Shown here: positions 22,088 through 35,079 of the stretch, in pieces
How positions within the stretch are numbered: position 1 is the stretch's first letter
How the letters are laid out: every line of letters begins with the position of its first letter
NCBI GenBank assembly: GCA_037576215.1
Contig: JBANDB010000004.1
Coordinates: forward strand, 310,001-374,000
Direction of reading: 5' to 3'
Origin: Armillaria gallica
Lineage: Eukaryota > Basidiomycota > Agaricomycetes > Agaricales > Physalacriaceae
Length of the DNA stretch: 64,000 bases
Translations under genes and position numbers: made by a program
Notes under the pieces: generated by a model
The model's database searches: none
The model's input: only the letters and a program-made list of their open reading frames with translations
Told to the model about the DNA's origin: nothing

Positions 22088-23455
22088 TGATGTGCTCAGT
22101 AACAGCGAGTGGCAAATGGACTAGAGGCTGGCAATGAACACCAACAACACTAAACCAATCACTAACTCTACACTTATCACCAATGTATTGAATTTGGGTG
22201 TTTCGAGTATGATAGAAGCACTCTGCAGACTCCAATAATCAAGGAAAGTTGTTTAAAGACATTTTATTTCATTACTAGTGAGCTATACAAGTGTACTACT
22301 CGCACTAGTGGGGTTGGTAAGACACAATTGGATGGATAGTGACTTGACTTGAGCTACTGCGCTCGCTCTGACTGGGACTGCTTCGAACTAGTGGCTCTCT
22401 TGGCCCTGTAATGTCTTACAAGTGAATAAACACTTGACTAGTCACTTTCTAGGCAGACTAGTGGCGCTCTTGGCCTAAGAATAATACTTTATACTTTGAG
22501 AACTCGCTTGAACTAACTTCGAAACACTCTTGGCCTTTGCAGGACACAAAAGATTGCTCTAAGACACTTCTATTCACTCAATGCTATGGGTAACTTAGCG
22601 ACTAGTAGCTGCTTCGTCGAGGTTAAGCACAAAAGCCTTTAATTGGGGCACTAGATACTGACTAGTAGGTCACAATTGCGGGGATGGCTTGCCTCAGCCA
22701 CGTGTGCGCCTATTCTACTACTTATATACTGACAAACAAGGTACGATCGAGACATAAATAACTGACTAGAGGGGTATTATTGATAAGGATTTCTTGGCTA
22801 GTCATGAATAATGGTGAATAATCACGCAATAGTCGGTCTAGAAACGATCACTTGCTGACTAGTGAGCCTAGGAGCTCTGCTAGCAGCTGTATTCCGTGTC
22901 CTGGGCCCAGCGACGCTCCACTAGTGCCAAGGATAAATGACTAGCCAGGCGAGCGTGCCTGTAACAGCTGTTGATCGTGATCGAAGGCGCAGCCCGGCTA
23001 TACTAGTACTGATCGCAATGGATCTGTATCGCACTTGTCGGATCTGCCACAAGGTTAACCCATTGCTAATTCATTTCTAAGTCCTGTTTCGAGATTGCTG
23101 CGTGACTAGTTAACCTGACTTAGGCGTTTATGCCCAGATCGGCTCGCTAGTGACCGAACTTCATGAGATTTGTGTCCTCTGCTTCTTGTTTGGTGCGCTA
23201 GTCGCATTACTTGTCCACTAGTGGCCGTATTCACTTAGCCCTGTTAGCATTCAAGTCACTAGTATGACCGGCTGGTAGATTTAACCCACTAGTGGTATCG
23301 CATCTAAGTCCTGGCTCTACTAGTTGCATACTAGTCTAACTATCAGCTCGAAGCCTCAGCTATAGTCCTCTAAGTATCACTAATGTAAGATAGATATGCA
23401 ATAGTATTATTATAAAATCACAAAATCTAGGTGTGAACACGTAGACGGCATATCA
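22088..23455 (-). repeat. Element II LTR, right copy (1368 bp, 5' LTR)
   Basis: Plus strand TGATGTGCTC to GGCATATCA, giving TGAT/ATCA termini. In minus orientation it is followed by a primer binding site and gag, so it is the 5' LTR. I count at least 16 ACTAGT hexamers. The right edge abuts the Helitron reading frame. The right flank is GCGTT; no matching copy is seen at the other end of the unit. Confidence 0.88.
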
Positions 23456-23776
23456 GCGTTAGGAAGGCTCTTCAGTGGTTAAAGGCACATAACCCATTGT
23501 ATAAAAACGTAGCACTTAATGAAGAAGTTCTTTCCTACCTTGATACTAATCCTATGTTACCGTTCTCGGTTCAACACATTCCAGTCTCTGAGAAAGCAGA
23601 CATGCTCACCGCAAGATATGAACCACCTACGGCATCTACTCGAAGAGGAGTTGAAAAACAGGGTCCACCTCCTGAAGATACACCATTCGATTGTGTTGTT
23701 ATCACAGATGCCGATGTTCGTGTGTCATCAAATAAGCTAAGAGCGGCCGCATTAACTCACGTCAAGTCAAAAGGAG

Positions 23777-23780
23777 GCGG
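23777..23780 (+). repeat. Target-site copy GCGG, left of solo LTR A
   Basis: GCGG before the element is repeated at 25427-25430 just after it. Removing the element and one copy restores the Helitron frame as Gly-Gly-Gly-Tyr. Confidence 0.7.
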
Positions 23781-25426
23781 TGATGAGCCTCCAGGCTCTG
23801 TACGCTCAGAATTCGCGGATTTTGCCTGCTAATTAATGCTATTGTCCCTTCAACGGCCTTTCAGCAAACCAATGATTGCACGCACACTGATACCACTTGC
23901 ATCCTACGGCAACCACTCCTTCCACGCTTTGTTATCCATCCCATCTTGCCACGCATCATAATTGCCATACTTCATCACGGCAAGGCACCTTTGATCAACA
24001 ATCATCCCAATACAGAATTGACGCATCACTCAGAAGCACCTAGTTGACGCGTTCATTGATCACTTAATGAAAATGACATGATTGACGCGAGTACCCTCCC
24101 AGCTATGACAATAGCAGCTACGGCAACTACAGACCATGTTTACTAAGGCTGTTACTTCGCCAAGGCTTCAAGAAAATGTTACCCCACGTGTACTCCTCAG
24201 CATGACGACTATTGCTCAAGTAATCCGCAGCTAAACAGCACCTAACGATCCGCTCATCGCTCAGCAAAACCATACAGTTCGCATCCATACGTGGCAACAT
24301 CGACGAGTTGCTGTTACTTTAGAAGACGAAGTACCATATGTTTCCCCCGATTTTTACAAAGCCAAGGCCTTACAGCCTTACTAAGTCTCGTGTATTTACT
24401 CTATTTATAAATTCGTACTTTTAGTATAAAAACTAGTTAGAAAACGTAGTTCAAAGGTAGTTCATCTCCAGTTGACCCCAGACTATGTCAATTATCATCA
24501 CGCTCTAGTCTATCGCCAGTAAACAACGTTTATTCACCGTTCTACGGCAATATACCGTTTGCACCAGCATATTCTTGATCACACGTCGACTCTTGAGCTC
24601 ACCAGAGTTATCTCACAGTTTTAACTGTGAAGAGTCCTTCGCTACGCGCTCTTCACTCTTAACACTATTGGTGCATGCTCATACTGTGCCAATACATGAT
24701 CGCCACGCTATACCTCACCCCCGTTATCTTTTATAGGCCGTCATCGTTTCACTTTCACACCATTGGAGTTTTTACAGTTTCACTTTTGCCATCGTTATCG
24801 TCGCCCACTTGGGTAGTCTCAGAGCAGACTTAGGATCTTGAAGGTTAGTTTGACATAGGATAGGATCGTTTCAGTACCAGACAAGTTTTGACATCGACTC
24901 AGCACCCTTGCATCGTATAGGACCAGTATTGCCACCAGTTTTCATAGTTCCATGTTTTCTCTCGCCAGCCCACCCTCTGCACCTCGTTCCACGTTTATTT
25001 CACCACTCGCAGTCCCCACGCCGTTTTCTCATCACCTCGCTCGCCCATAGACTATTGCCGACCGTTTAGTCTATTCTCCATTGTTCACCTCGCTCCAATT
25101 AACATCAAGCGATGTTTTCTAGTCTCGCAGCACGTTTTCTCATACGGATTCGTGGTATTCACGTCATACCCGTTTTCGTTCCCTCTCATTTCGAGAGATC
25201 CCTACCGACTTGAAGCCATAGCATTTAGTACTCGACTACCAAGCAGTACTACTTCGCAGACTTAAAGTTGCAGTGTATTCTTGCGTATAGAGGAATTGTT
25301 CTACTGCACGGAGGTGCCCTGAACCACTCGCACACATGATCGCCTTGATTGCCATGCCACTACATTAATTAACCAAGCTCATTCCGAGTTGGTGTTGCTG
25401 TTGCCACGGAAGTCTAAGGCCCATCA
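23781..25426 (+). repeat. Solo LTR-like element, copy A (1646 bp)
   Basis: Starts TGATGAGCCTCCAGG and ends AAGGCCCATCA, so TG..CA with imperfect inverted ends. It is flanked by GCGG duplications and inserted in the Helitron frame. It has TATA-like sequence near 24410-24430 (TATAAATTCG, AGTATAAAAAC) and no long ORF. The same family recurs at 33420, 56379 and, inverted, 61080. The TG..CA ends, internal promoter-like region and lack of coding sequence suggest a solo LTR; a non-autonomous DNA element is possible. Confidence 0.75.
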
Positions 25427-28400
25427 GCGGCTACATTGAAATTACACACGATCCCTCACCTGTGAACGAGTTTAACAATCCAGATTTATTCCCAATGATG
25501 TATCCCACCTTGTTTCCATATGGCATTGGGGGTTTGGAGGATCACACTCGAACCACTCCTATCAAATTCCAATTGCATGTTAAGCATTTGATGAGCATGA
25601 ATGACACTCAATTTCAACGCCATTACATGTTCATGTTTTCAGCATTTAATATGGTCCAGAGGCGAAAAATGTTATTACACACTAGTTTGAAAGTCAAGCG
25701 GAAGACTTTTGCACAAGTTGCAGAATGCTTCGGATCTGTGTCTGCAGAGGCAGTAGCAGTCGTATCACAAAGGGTAGCAAATGGGGACTTGGCCACAGTG
25801 AATATGCCAGAGGAAAAGCGAGTATTGACTTTGATGAAGGAAGTTAATGCAGTGTCATCAGCGATACCCAGTTCCTTGATGGCCCGAGTTTCTAAAAGGA
25901 ATGAGGTTAGAGGCCTACTCGTAGATAAAGGCCTGGCCAGTTTTTACATTACCATAAATCCTGCTGATGTTTACAATCCCATTGTCGATTTTCTTGGAGG
26001 ATCTGATATCAATGTTGACAATATGATGCCGGATGAGATACCACGTTATTGGGATCAAAGTGTTCTTGTTGCGCGCAATCCGGCCACAGCTGCAACATTT
26101 TTTAATCAGTATATGAAAGCATTCATCAAAATGATCTTAGCATACGATAAGAAGCAAACGAACTTAGAAAGCAGTGCCCTCAGACTGGTTAAAGCATATT
26201 ACAGATGCATTGAGGCACAAGGATGAGGCACACTACACTGCCATATGATGGTCTGGGTTGAAGGGTCCTTGAACCCTGATGAAATTAAAAATAGAATCAT
26301 GCTACAAAATGATGTTGAATTCTGACAGCGGTTACTGAGTTATTTGGATGACACAATGAGCAATAAGATACCTGAAAACCCCAGGCCAGATACCAATGTT
26401 CCATCTGATGGTGTGCATGCATGTACTGTTCATGGAGTCCAAAACAATATTTTGGAATCTTCACATGATCGTGCCCAACAGAAAGATCTTCATAATCTTG
26501 TTGAAGACTGTCAGAAACATTCCCATTCAAAGACATGCTTTAAATACTGTGAGAAACATGAGTGGATTTGTCATTTCGACCTCAGTGAAAACAATTACTG
26601 TGAACACTCAACATTTGACTACGAGAAAGGAGAGCTGTGTTTGAGGTGTTTAGATGGCCTTGTCAATAATTTCAATGAAACTATAATTCATGCCATCAGA
26701 TGCAACATAGATATTAAGTTCATTGGATTGGGTGCCTCCGCAAAGGCAATATTGTATTACATTACAGACTACATTACCAAATCTCAACTTAAGGTCCATG
26801 TCACATATGCTGCTCTAGAGTTGTCTGTAAAGAAACTAGCAGAATTTGATCCAAAAGAAGATGACATCATGGTCTGAGCGAAAAGACTTCTCCAATGGTG
26901 TGCATACGCCATGATTTCACATCAGGAATTATCTTCGCAACAAGTAGCATCCTATTTGATGGACTATGAAGATCATTTTACAAGTCATGAATTTCAGAAA
27001 CTGTATTGGACTTCTTTCGAAGCATTTTTGAATGAGGAGCAACCCTCTCCGGAATGTCAGTCCACATATTCCAAAACTCATGAGCAAGATCCAGATGATA
27101 AAGAGGATTTATTCTTTGATGCAGAAGCTCAACATGCCAGCAATGTAGTACATTCTACGGCTGACCCCCAAACAATCACTGACCCCTTTGTGGAACCTGA
27201 TCATAATGAAGATCAGGTTGAGAATGGACATGACAGTGACAATGATGAGGATGAGCCTCTACATGCATCCGAGGGCAATGACCACGAAGTCTTTGTATCA
27301 ATGGACGAAAATGGAAAACTTGTCACCCATTGTTCTAACATTTGTGATTACCAAATGCATGGGGAAATTCTTCATGACATGAATCTGTGGGAGTATACTG
27401 CTCACATTACAAGAGTGAAAACAGCCCCCCCTAGATCAAAAGACACTCACGACAGTGAATCCGATGAGTCTGATAATGAAGACGAACTTGAGATGGAGAA
27501 CTCTAACAATGGAAGCGATGATGAAGAGCCTGATAATGCCCCAACAGATGGCTTGTACACCACTATTCAAGACAGTAAGTGGTCGACTTTGAATGATGTT
27601 TTGACCAACAGTCACAGACACAGACCAAAAATGAAGTTTGACATAGGTCACCCTGAAGCTTCCTCTTTTCATCAAGTCATGTGTCAACCCGTTCTTCAGA
27701 AGATCCCTGTGCCTTCTGGATGCAACATTCCTTGGAGAGATCACCCTGACATTTATCCGAAGTATTGTCGTCTCATGTTGCTACTTTTTAAGCCTTGGTG
27801 TCATGCGTCCGATTTGCATGCTAGTGGGCAAAGTTGGGTCAATGCTTTTGACGTATTTCAGAGAATATGCTCTTCTGAAATTGTTAAAATGATAAACAAC
27901 ATGCATATCTTGCATGAGTGCTGCGATAGCAGAGATGATCACTTTGTGCAGTGTCGCATTCATCAGGCTAATGAAAATGGCAGGAATTTCTACAGGGATC
28001 AACATGACTACGATGACTTTAATGATGAGGAAAACACTCAACAAGCCATTCTGGAACATATGCAATCCTTGGAATGTATAGCAACTGACCGGCTTTTATA
28101 TGCTAAGAAGAACATCGATGACTGTCTTCAAGCTGCTGATTTGTCCGGAATGTTCTCCATACCAGAGATTTCAGGGAAAACATTGCATGATCGTGTCGTT
28201 GCTAATTCAACCGCATGGATTGAGCTAGATGACCCCAGTAAGAGTCTAGAATTGATCTGGGATGACGAATATAAGAATAGAAAAGACCGTCGAAAAAAAA
28301 CCGCTATGGCAGAGCCAGAAACCAACCATTTGACTACTGATCCTCCCCATCTACAGAGAAAACCAAACTTGGCAGATGGTTCTACATTCCAAGACACTTT

Positions 28401-30147
28401 CAATCATCCTCTCATCCTCGATCCAAGCATTAGAAGTGATATTCCTGTAGTCAATCCAGAAACTCATGTAGATATTGATGCTATAATTGAGCAATTCAAT
28501 CTTAACACAGAACAAAGTAAAGCTTTCCATATCGTCTCCTCACACAGTTTGATTTCAAAACCTGATCCTCTGAATATGTTTCTTAGTGGCCCTGGAGGTA
28601 CAGGAAAATCCACGGTTATTAATGCTATACAAACTTACTTTACTTTGCGAGGACAGGAATGCCGCTTTCGCCTAACTTCTTATACAGGGATTGCCACTCA
28701 TAATATTTCTGGCATGACTATCCATTCTGTGTTAATGTTGAATCAAAGAAGTAAACGAGGTGCATCCACAAAAACTAACCGTGACTTGGTAGCAATGTGG
28801 CAAGGAGTGGACTACCTGTTTATTAATGAGATTTCCATGGTTGGTTGTAAGACACTAATGCAAATTTCCGAAGCCTTATCCCTCACCAAGGAGGACATCA
28901 CTGCCTTCAGTGGCATGAACATTATAGTCGCTGGTGATCTAGCGCAGTTACCGCCAGTAGTCAATAAGAAATTGTTCACGCACTTCAAATACTTTTCATC
29001 TATGCCTTCCAGTCTACTTCAAGTCGGAGGTAAATTACTTTGGCTTTGCATAGACACTATTGTTATATTGCATGAAGTCTGGAGACAGAGAGGTGCTGGT
29101 AATTCCGCATTTGTTGAAATGTTATGTAGATTACGAACTGGATCATGCACAGATGCCGATTATGACATGTTATCTTCAAGAGTACTCGATGTTCAACAGC
29201 CTGATTGGTCTAGTAAGGCATGGTGCAACACACCTCTCATCGTCAGTCAAAATGATATCAAGGATGCGTTCAATGAGAGAATGACGCAAAGTTTTGCGCA
29301 GCGCACTGGTCGTGAACTTCATTATTATTATAGCATGGACACTCATAAGAAATTGCCTATAACAGATGAAAATCTGCATAGTCACTTGTATTCTCTTAGC
29401 AGTGGAACCACAAATCAGAGACTTGGGATCTTACCTTTAGTCATTGGCATGCTGGTCATGATTACTCACAATTTTGATGTTGAAGGTGGTGTGGTCAATG
29501 GCACAACAGGAATACTTAAAAAGATCCGTTACTTTGAGGACGATGTTGGTCAATGTTATGTTACTTCCTGCATTGTAGAGATTCCAAGTATCACCAGTGA
29601 AAATCTTTTTGAACTGGGGCCCTGCGAGGCGGCCATCAAGAATGAACCTGTTGACATGGATTTCAGGCACCCTTATAGTGGCAAAAAATGTCATATAAAA
29701 CATACTCAACTACCTTTAGTCCCAGGTTTTGCATTTACAGCCCATAAAGCACAAGGCCAAACCATGAACTCTGTCATAGTTGATTTGAATAGTTGTTGAG
29801 GAATGGAAACTCCGTACATCATGATATCGAGGGTCAAATCACTTGATGGTCTTCTCATTCTCCACTGGTCTCCACAGAACATCATCTCTAAGCGACCGTC
29901 CAAAGAGTATCACAAGGAGACTAAATGTTTGAACATGTTACGACTACTAACTTTGATGAAACATGGCAATACAATGGAAAAAACTGCTGTAGGAGTAGAT
30001 CTTCTCCGATTGTCACTTACAGAAGACAATTGTGAAAGTTTCACTTGTGGTGCAACAGATGTTAATGATCCGTATCACAGAAAGATCGAGCGAATACAAG
30101 AAGCTGTTGACTACCTTGACTCTGGACAAAAGTCCATGCGTCACTGA

Positions 30148-33100
30148 AGAAAATGAACAAGACCTAAGAATAGCACCGATCAGGACGATCAACGGCTACC
30201 AAAATGCCGGTGGAACGGTTAAGCAGTTTCTCAATGTGATGTCGACTGAAGCTAGCACTTCTTTCATGACGAAAAATCAACTGGAGCAAGATTAGAAGAA
30301 TGATTGTACACTTTATTGACACTCAATTATGCCAAAGGGTATGAGACCTGAATAACATCTGTGTAACCATCAGAATTTGTCGTAATAATTGTCAGTTGTG
30401 CACCTTCATCCTCCATTGTGTAATGTTCAGGCGTTGTTGATGCATCAACGATGTTGCCCTTGTAAATGAGGCTACACATGTTATGCCACACAAAGCAGAT
30501 AATAAGTACGTGACCTACATAACCATTTTGGGGTTGATTCCATAAGAATGCGCAAAACACACAAGTATGCCACCTAATGAAGTTGTTGTCCTAATTCTAT
30601 ACCATTTGTGATATCCATTCTCAGAAATAAACTGTACCAGAAGTGTTAGTTTTATCATGACAGAAAGTTTTAATATTATACCGTCAGAGTGATTCCTTGA
30701 GGACAACCAATTTCTTTAGAAGAATGTTTCATTGACACGAAGGATCGTTCTTGAGAAAGAGATACTCTTTTCCATTTAGATGACATGATTTTCATTTATT
30801 CGATCTTGAAGAACAACACATTATATATGTTGCAGTGTTCAATGTCCCCATCCATGACTACCACAAGCTCATGTCTCATAGGCAAGCCATGACACATACC
30901 TATATGATACCCATCTTCTGTGGTTTGAATAAAAACAAGTCATAATATCCACGCTACCTCGTTTCTTGAGACAGTCTGTTGTCAAAAGAATTTGAGCTGA
31001 GATGCCGTGACCACTCCGAGATGATCCACTGTCAAGAGGTTTGAATGTAGTACACATTCAAACACAGCCCCGTGTATACAAACATCCATGCTGTTGGTGC
31101 GGATCACTGACATGGTCTGCTTTCCGCGCAGCGGTCTGCCCGGCTGTAACAACTTGACGTCATTTATTACAGCCCCCGATTTTAGTAGACACTTACTTGC
31201 ATTGACATCTGGTTTTTTTTTCTCATCCTCAGTCAATTCATCCTGTCAACACTATTCCAATATATTTCTGAGACACACTTAGCAATATATAATTGTGACT
31301 TTGAGCTCATGTAGAACTCTGAAAAACTATGGTACAACGTGCCAGTTCTGAATGTAACACAGAACAAGATCCCGCAACCACTACAATCATACCACATGAG
31401 CATGCCATTCAAGGAGTGACTCTGAAGGTGAAATTCTTTTATAACCAAGTGATGAGCCACCTTACATCGACGTCCAGGTCATCGGTCCCAACGGTCGCCA
31501 GAAAAGATACCGCATCAGAGTCGTGTCAACTTTTGGCATGTTACTGTACTGGTTCTCAGATACATACGGATATAATCCAAGATCCATCAGGTAAATTGGC
31601 AAGTCTTTGTGCAGCATAAGAATTAACAAAGATCATTCAGACTGGTGTACAAAGGCGACATTGTCAACTTGATGGCCATGCCTGAGGCTTATGATATGCA
31701 GGACAATGGTACGCACTTTTAAATCTCCAATTGACTGTCTAATAGCTATTAGATGTCTTGTACTTGTTACCAAATGGACCTAGATACAATCATTAGTTAC
31801 GCACCAGACATATGAGAATCTGAAATGTGAACATGAGTGTTTTGTTGCCTTGTATACTTGTACTCTGTTCATCCCAGAAGAAAATCTCCTTATGTGTAAA
31901 CCCAAATTAGCAATTATGAAGCGCTGTGGTTCATACTGAATGTGTAATGACTGGAATACCAACGGTAAGTCATTCAAGTCTATATTTATATCCACATTGA
32001 TTGATCTGGTCGTTGAGATCTGAAAAAGACCAATCACGAAGTGAGACTATACATATGATATATTCAATGGAAGAAAGGAACACAGGCATTACACATATTT
32101 TAACTCATCGCATGAGATAACATGTCAGATAAACCGTCTACATCCACATGGCTGCTTGGAATTGTGGCTGTTATGTTTGTTCCTTTGAAGTGTACGTGTC
32201 TTTTCTTGGGAGGAGGCGAAATATACCCATGGCTACTCCCAGCTTGCTTGGTCATAGCTTTTAATATCTATAATAATGGTTAAAAGAGTCTAGATTCCTG
32301 CGTAAAATGATAATCACCTTGGCCCCTACTCTCTCCATGACTACAACAGAGTCCAACCTCACCATGAATCGCACTCTATTCTGGAGCTTTAACATACGAA
32401 AGCAGACTCCAATGTCAACAATGTGGCCCGGATAAAGCATTGTTGGGTTCATCGCAAACATTGATCTGCATAGAGCTTCAGAACACCATATTAATCAGTG
32501 AACCATTAACTCACATCGTACTGTTGTTTGCTCATTCCCATTTCATGAAATCGACCACATTGTCCTCTGTATATTGGTGCATCCCCTTGGCCAAGATGCC
32601 CTTCAACACATCTCCTGAATCCACAGAGTCAAGACTGGCTATCTCCGTTTTCACTCGTGATAACAGTGTTAATAATCTCGTCTCTGCATGGATAGCCATG
32701 ATGTTGTCAATGTGCATGGGATAAAACATCGAGGCTTTTCTGTCCAATCTGGACATAAAATAGTGAATCACCTCAATTGCACCTACTGCGTCCATGAATG
32801 ATTGATCTTTGCCATCGCCAGAGATGAGGACTGATTGAACGAGGTCATTCAGTCGATTCCTAATAAATGATGAGGACACATAGTAAACAACAATTTTGGC
32901 TCACAAATATTCAGCACCAGAGTTCAAAACAGGAGGCATGTAACCTTCAAGCAATACTCCCTCGACTTGTAGCACGACTTCCTCCCTGCTATCAGCCCAA
33001 ACGAGATAGTTGTATTCGTTGGAATGCTTCGTCTCCACCCGGAAACAACTGTCAATAGTGCTCTCGTCTTTATATGTTCCCAGCCTTGCATTAGCATCCA

Positions 33101-33230
33101 AGATGTTGTCTTTAATCTTGCGAACATTCTCCAATGCTGCGGTAAGCATGTCAGTGTTAAGAAACCGATGCATGCACTAGTGATGATGGTACCTGGCATT
33201 GTTTCTGACAAAAGCATTTTCATGTGATCG
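30148..33230 (-). pseudogene. Unrecognised multi-exon gene pieces
   Basis: Minus-strand open segments joined by plausible short introns. Exon 32901-33173 (RLGTYKDESTIDSCFRVET) joins exon 32532-32867 (MSRLDRKASMFYPMHIDNI) through a clean 45-bp GTGAGC..TTAG intron, in phase. A TGA at about 32530 follows FMKWE, then a GTGAGT..GCAG intron leads to MNPTMLYPGHIVDIGVCF. Further pieces lie at 31233-31460, 30982-31236 and 30327-30560. A frame break occurs near 33175. I recognise no domain. It may be one decayed gene or two. Confidence 0.45.
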
Positions 33231-33419
33231 ACGTCAACTCATGGGATACATGACAGAGGCATGGTCTCCTTCGTTCTTCCGTTCCATATCCACTTTTATG
33301 CTCTTATGCACCCAAGTTGATGCGCACCAGTCCGCCTGACACCATAGCCACGATCGTAATGAATAATCAGTCTGACATCAGCCTCCACTAATGATGTATT
33401 GCATAACGATCGCACATGT

Positions 33420-35079
33420 TGATGAGCCTCCAGGCTCTGTACGCTCAGAATTCGCGGATTTATCCATTCATCACCCAATACCTCTGAAACGACACCATTA
33501 TAACCCTCACACACTCCATAACACTGCCAACTCTCAATAATACCACGGATTTTCGCAGTATAAGCCACAAACATTCAGATACAGTCCTAAAACCATGACA
33601 TCCACTCCTCACACACTCCGTTATCCTTCCCAGCTCGCCTCGCATCACAGTTACCGTATCCTATCACAGCAAGACATCTTTGATCGACAATCATCCTAAA
33701 ACGGGGTTCCTACATCACTCAGAAGCATCTGGTTGATGTACCAATCAATCATTTAATAAAATGACAAGATTGACACGAGTACCCTCCCAGCTACGATAAT
33801 TACAGCTACGGCAACTACAGACCGTGTTTACTAAGGCTGTTACAGTGCCAAGACTTTGAATTATTGTTGCCCCACGCATATACCCCAGCACGGCAACTGC
33901 AGCTCAATAATCCGCAGCTACACAGCACCTTATGATCCACTCATCGCTCAATAAAACCACATGGTTCGCATCCATACACGGCAACATCGAGGACTTGCTG
34001 TTACTTTAGAACCATGGATACCATATGTTTACTACGGCTATTACAAAAGCCAAGGACTTACAGTCTTACTAAGGCTCCGAAGAATATTCTATTTATAAAA
34101 TCGTACTTGTAGTATAAAAACTAGGTAGATACCGCATTTTTAGAGCTAGTTCTTACCCAGTTGACGAGGCTACAGCATTACCAGTCAGCTACGGTTACTC
34201 CAAGTTATTCCCCACCGCTTGCTTTACTCTTTAAACGTTGTTGGTTGCACCAATACACGAAATCTTGCGTTAATAACTTGCTTTTGTCTTTTAATGCCAC
34301 AACATCACTTCACTTTCACCACATAGGATTGTTTCATTGCTTTCACCTTCTACATCACCATTGTTTTCATTGCCCAGTTCAGTATTGCCTCCATGTAGGC
34401 CCAGTTCAGCATTATTCTCCATAGGATCACCCTCGTCTCTGTCATCATTCAGAATTGCCATGCATCTATTACTGCAGCACCCCACTCAGCACATCAGTTG
34501 CTACGATTTCTACCAGTTTCTTGCAGTCTCTGTACGTTTATTGCTATTGTTTCGACTCACAATATTAGGTACACCCCCAAGCCACGTTTACTAGGCTATT
34601 TTGACCTCTTCTAGTCCATTGCCACGTTTTCCAGTCCCTCCCCACATTTTCTCGACCGTTGCTACGATTTCTAGCACGTTGCTATGATTTCTAGCGCATT
34701 GCTATGATTACCAGTCCTTCCACACGATTTCTAGCTCATTGCTACGATTTATAGACCCATTTTCGTGGTCTCTAGACCATTTTTGCAGTTTCTATCATGG
34801 TTTCTTGGTATTCAAGTCGTCATACCAGATTCCGTCCCTTCTCATTTATCAAGATCCTTCCTGGCTTACAGCCAATGTCTATTAGTACTCCTTGACCAAG
34901 AGTACTACTTCACTGACTTAAAGTCGCAGTGTATCTTGCGTTATTGAGGAATTGACCACACGGAGGTGCACCGAACCACTCGCACACACATTGCCTTGAT
35001 TGCTGTGTTGCTATGTTAATTGCCTAAGCTCTCACCGAGTTTTGGGTGTTGCCATTGCCACAGAAGTCTAGGCTCATCA
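33420..35079 (+). repeat. Solo LTR-like element, copy B (1660 bp)
   Basis: Same orientation as copy A. Starts TGATGAGCCTCCAGG and ends AGTCTAGGCTCATCA, so the 10-bp inverted end TGATGAGCCT is perfect here. It carries the TATA-like region near 34095-34125 and a 20-bp tandem array at 34611-34790. The flanks (CATGT left, GCGTC right) show no clear duplication. It is more diverged from copies C and D than those are from each other. Confidence 0.78.
34611..34790 (+). repeat. 20-bp tandem repeat inside solo LTR B
   Basis: About nine units of exactly 20 bp with consensus near CTAGCCCATTGCTACGATTT, one after another from 34611. Copies C (57561-57690) and D carry about seven related units; copy A has only degenerate traces near 24960-25140. 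Confidence 0.8.

Larger units (their letters stand above)
23456..30147 (+). pseudogene. Helitron Rep-helicase gene, 5'-truncated and split by a solo LTR
   Basis: Helitrons move by rolling-circle replication using a HUH nuclease joined to a Pif1-type helicase. The gene starts mid-frame at the LTR edge (ALQWLKAHNPLYKN), runs to 23780, is interrupted by 23781-25430, and resumes in phase at 25431. Rep blocks: NPDLFPMMYPTLFPYG, GTLHCHMMVWVEG (the H-x-H of the HUH motif) and YYITDYITKSQL (the Tyr motif). Helicase blocks: GPGGTGKST (Walker A), FINEISMVG (Walker B with N for the usual D), AGDLAQLPPV and AFTAHKAQGQT. Four in-frame TGA codons (26224, 26323, 26875, 29797), all expected CGA, are the only breaks. 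Confidence 0.93.

Noticed and set aside
26224..29799. TGA read as Arg or restored by RNA editing in the Helitron and gypsy frames
   Set aside because: Intact genes here end in TGA (for example 38901-38903), and each internal TGA is explained by one CpG transition. Recoding is not needed.
33420..35079. Copies A and B as the two LTRs of one retrotransposon enclosing 25-33 kb
   Set aside because: They are direct repeats, but the DNA between is a Helitron and gene pieces with no gag or pol, A has its own target-site duplication, and A and B are well diverged.
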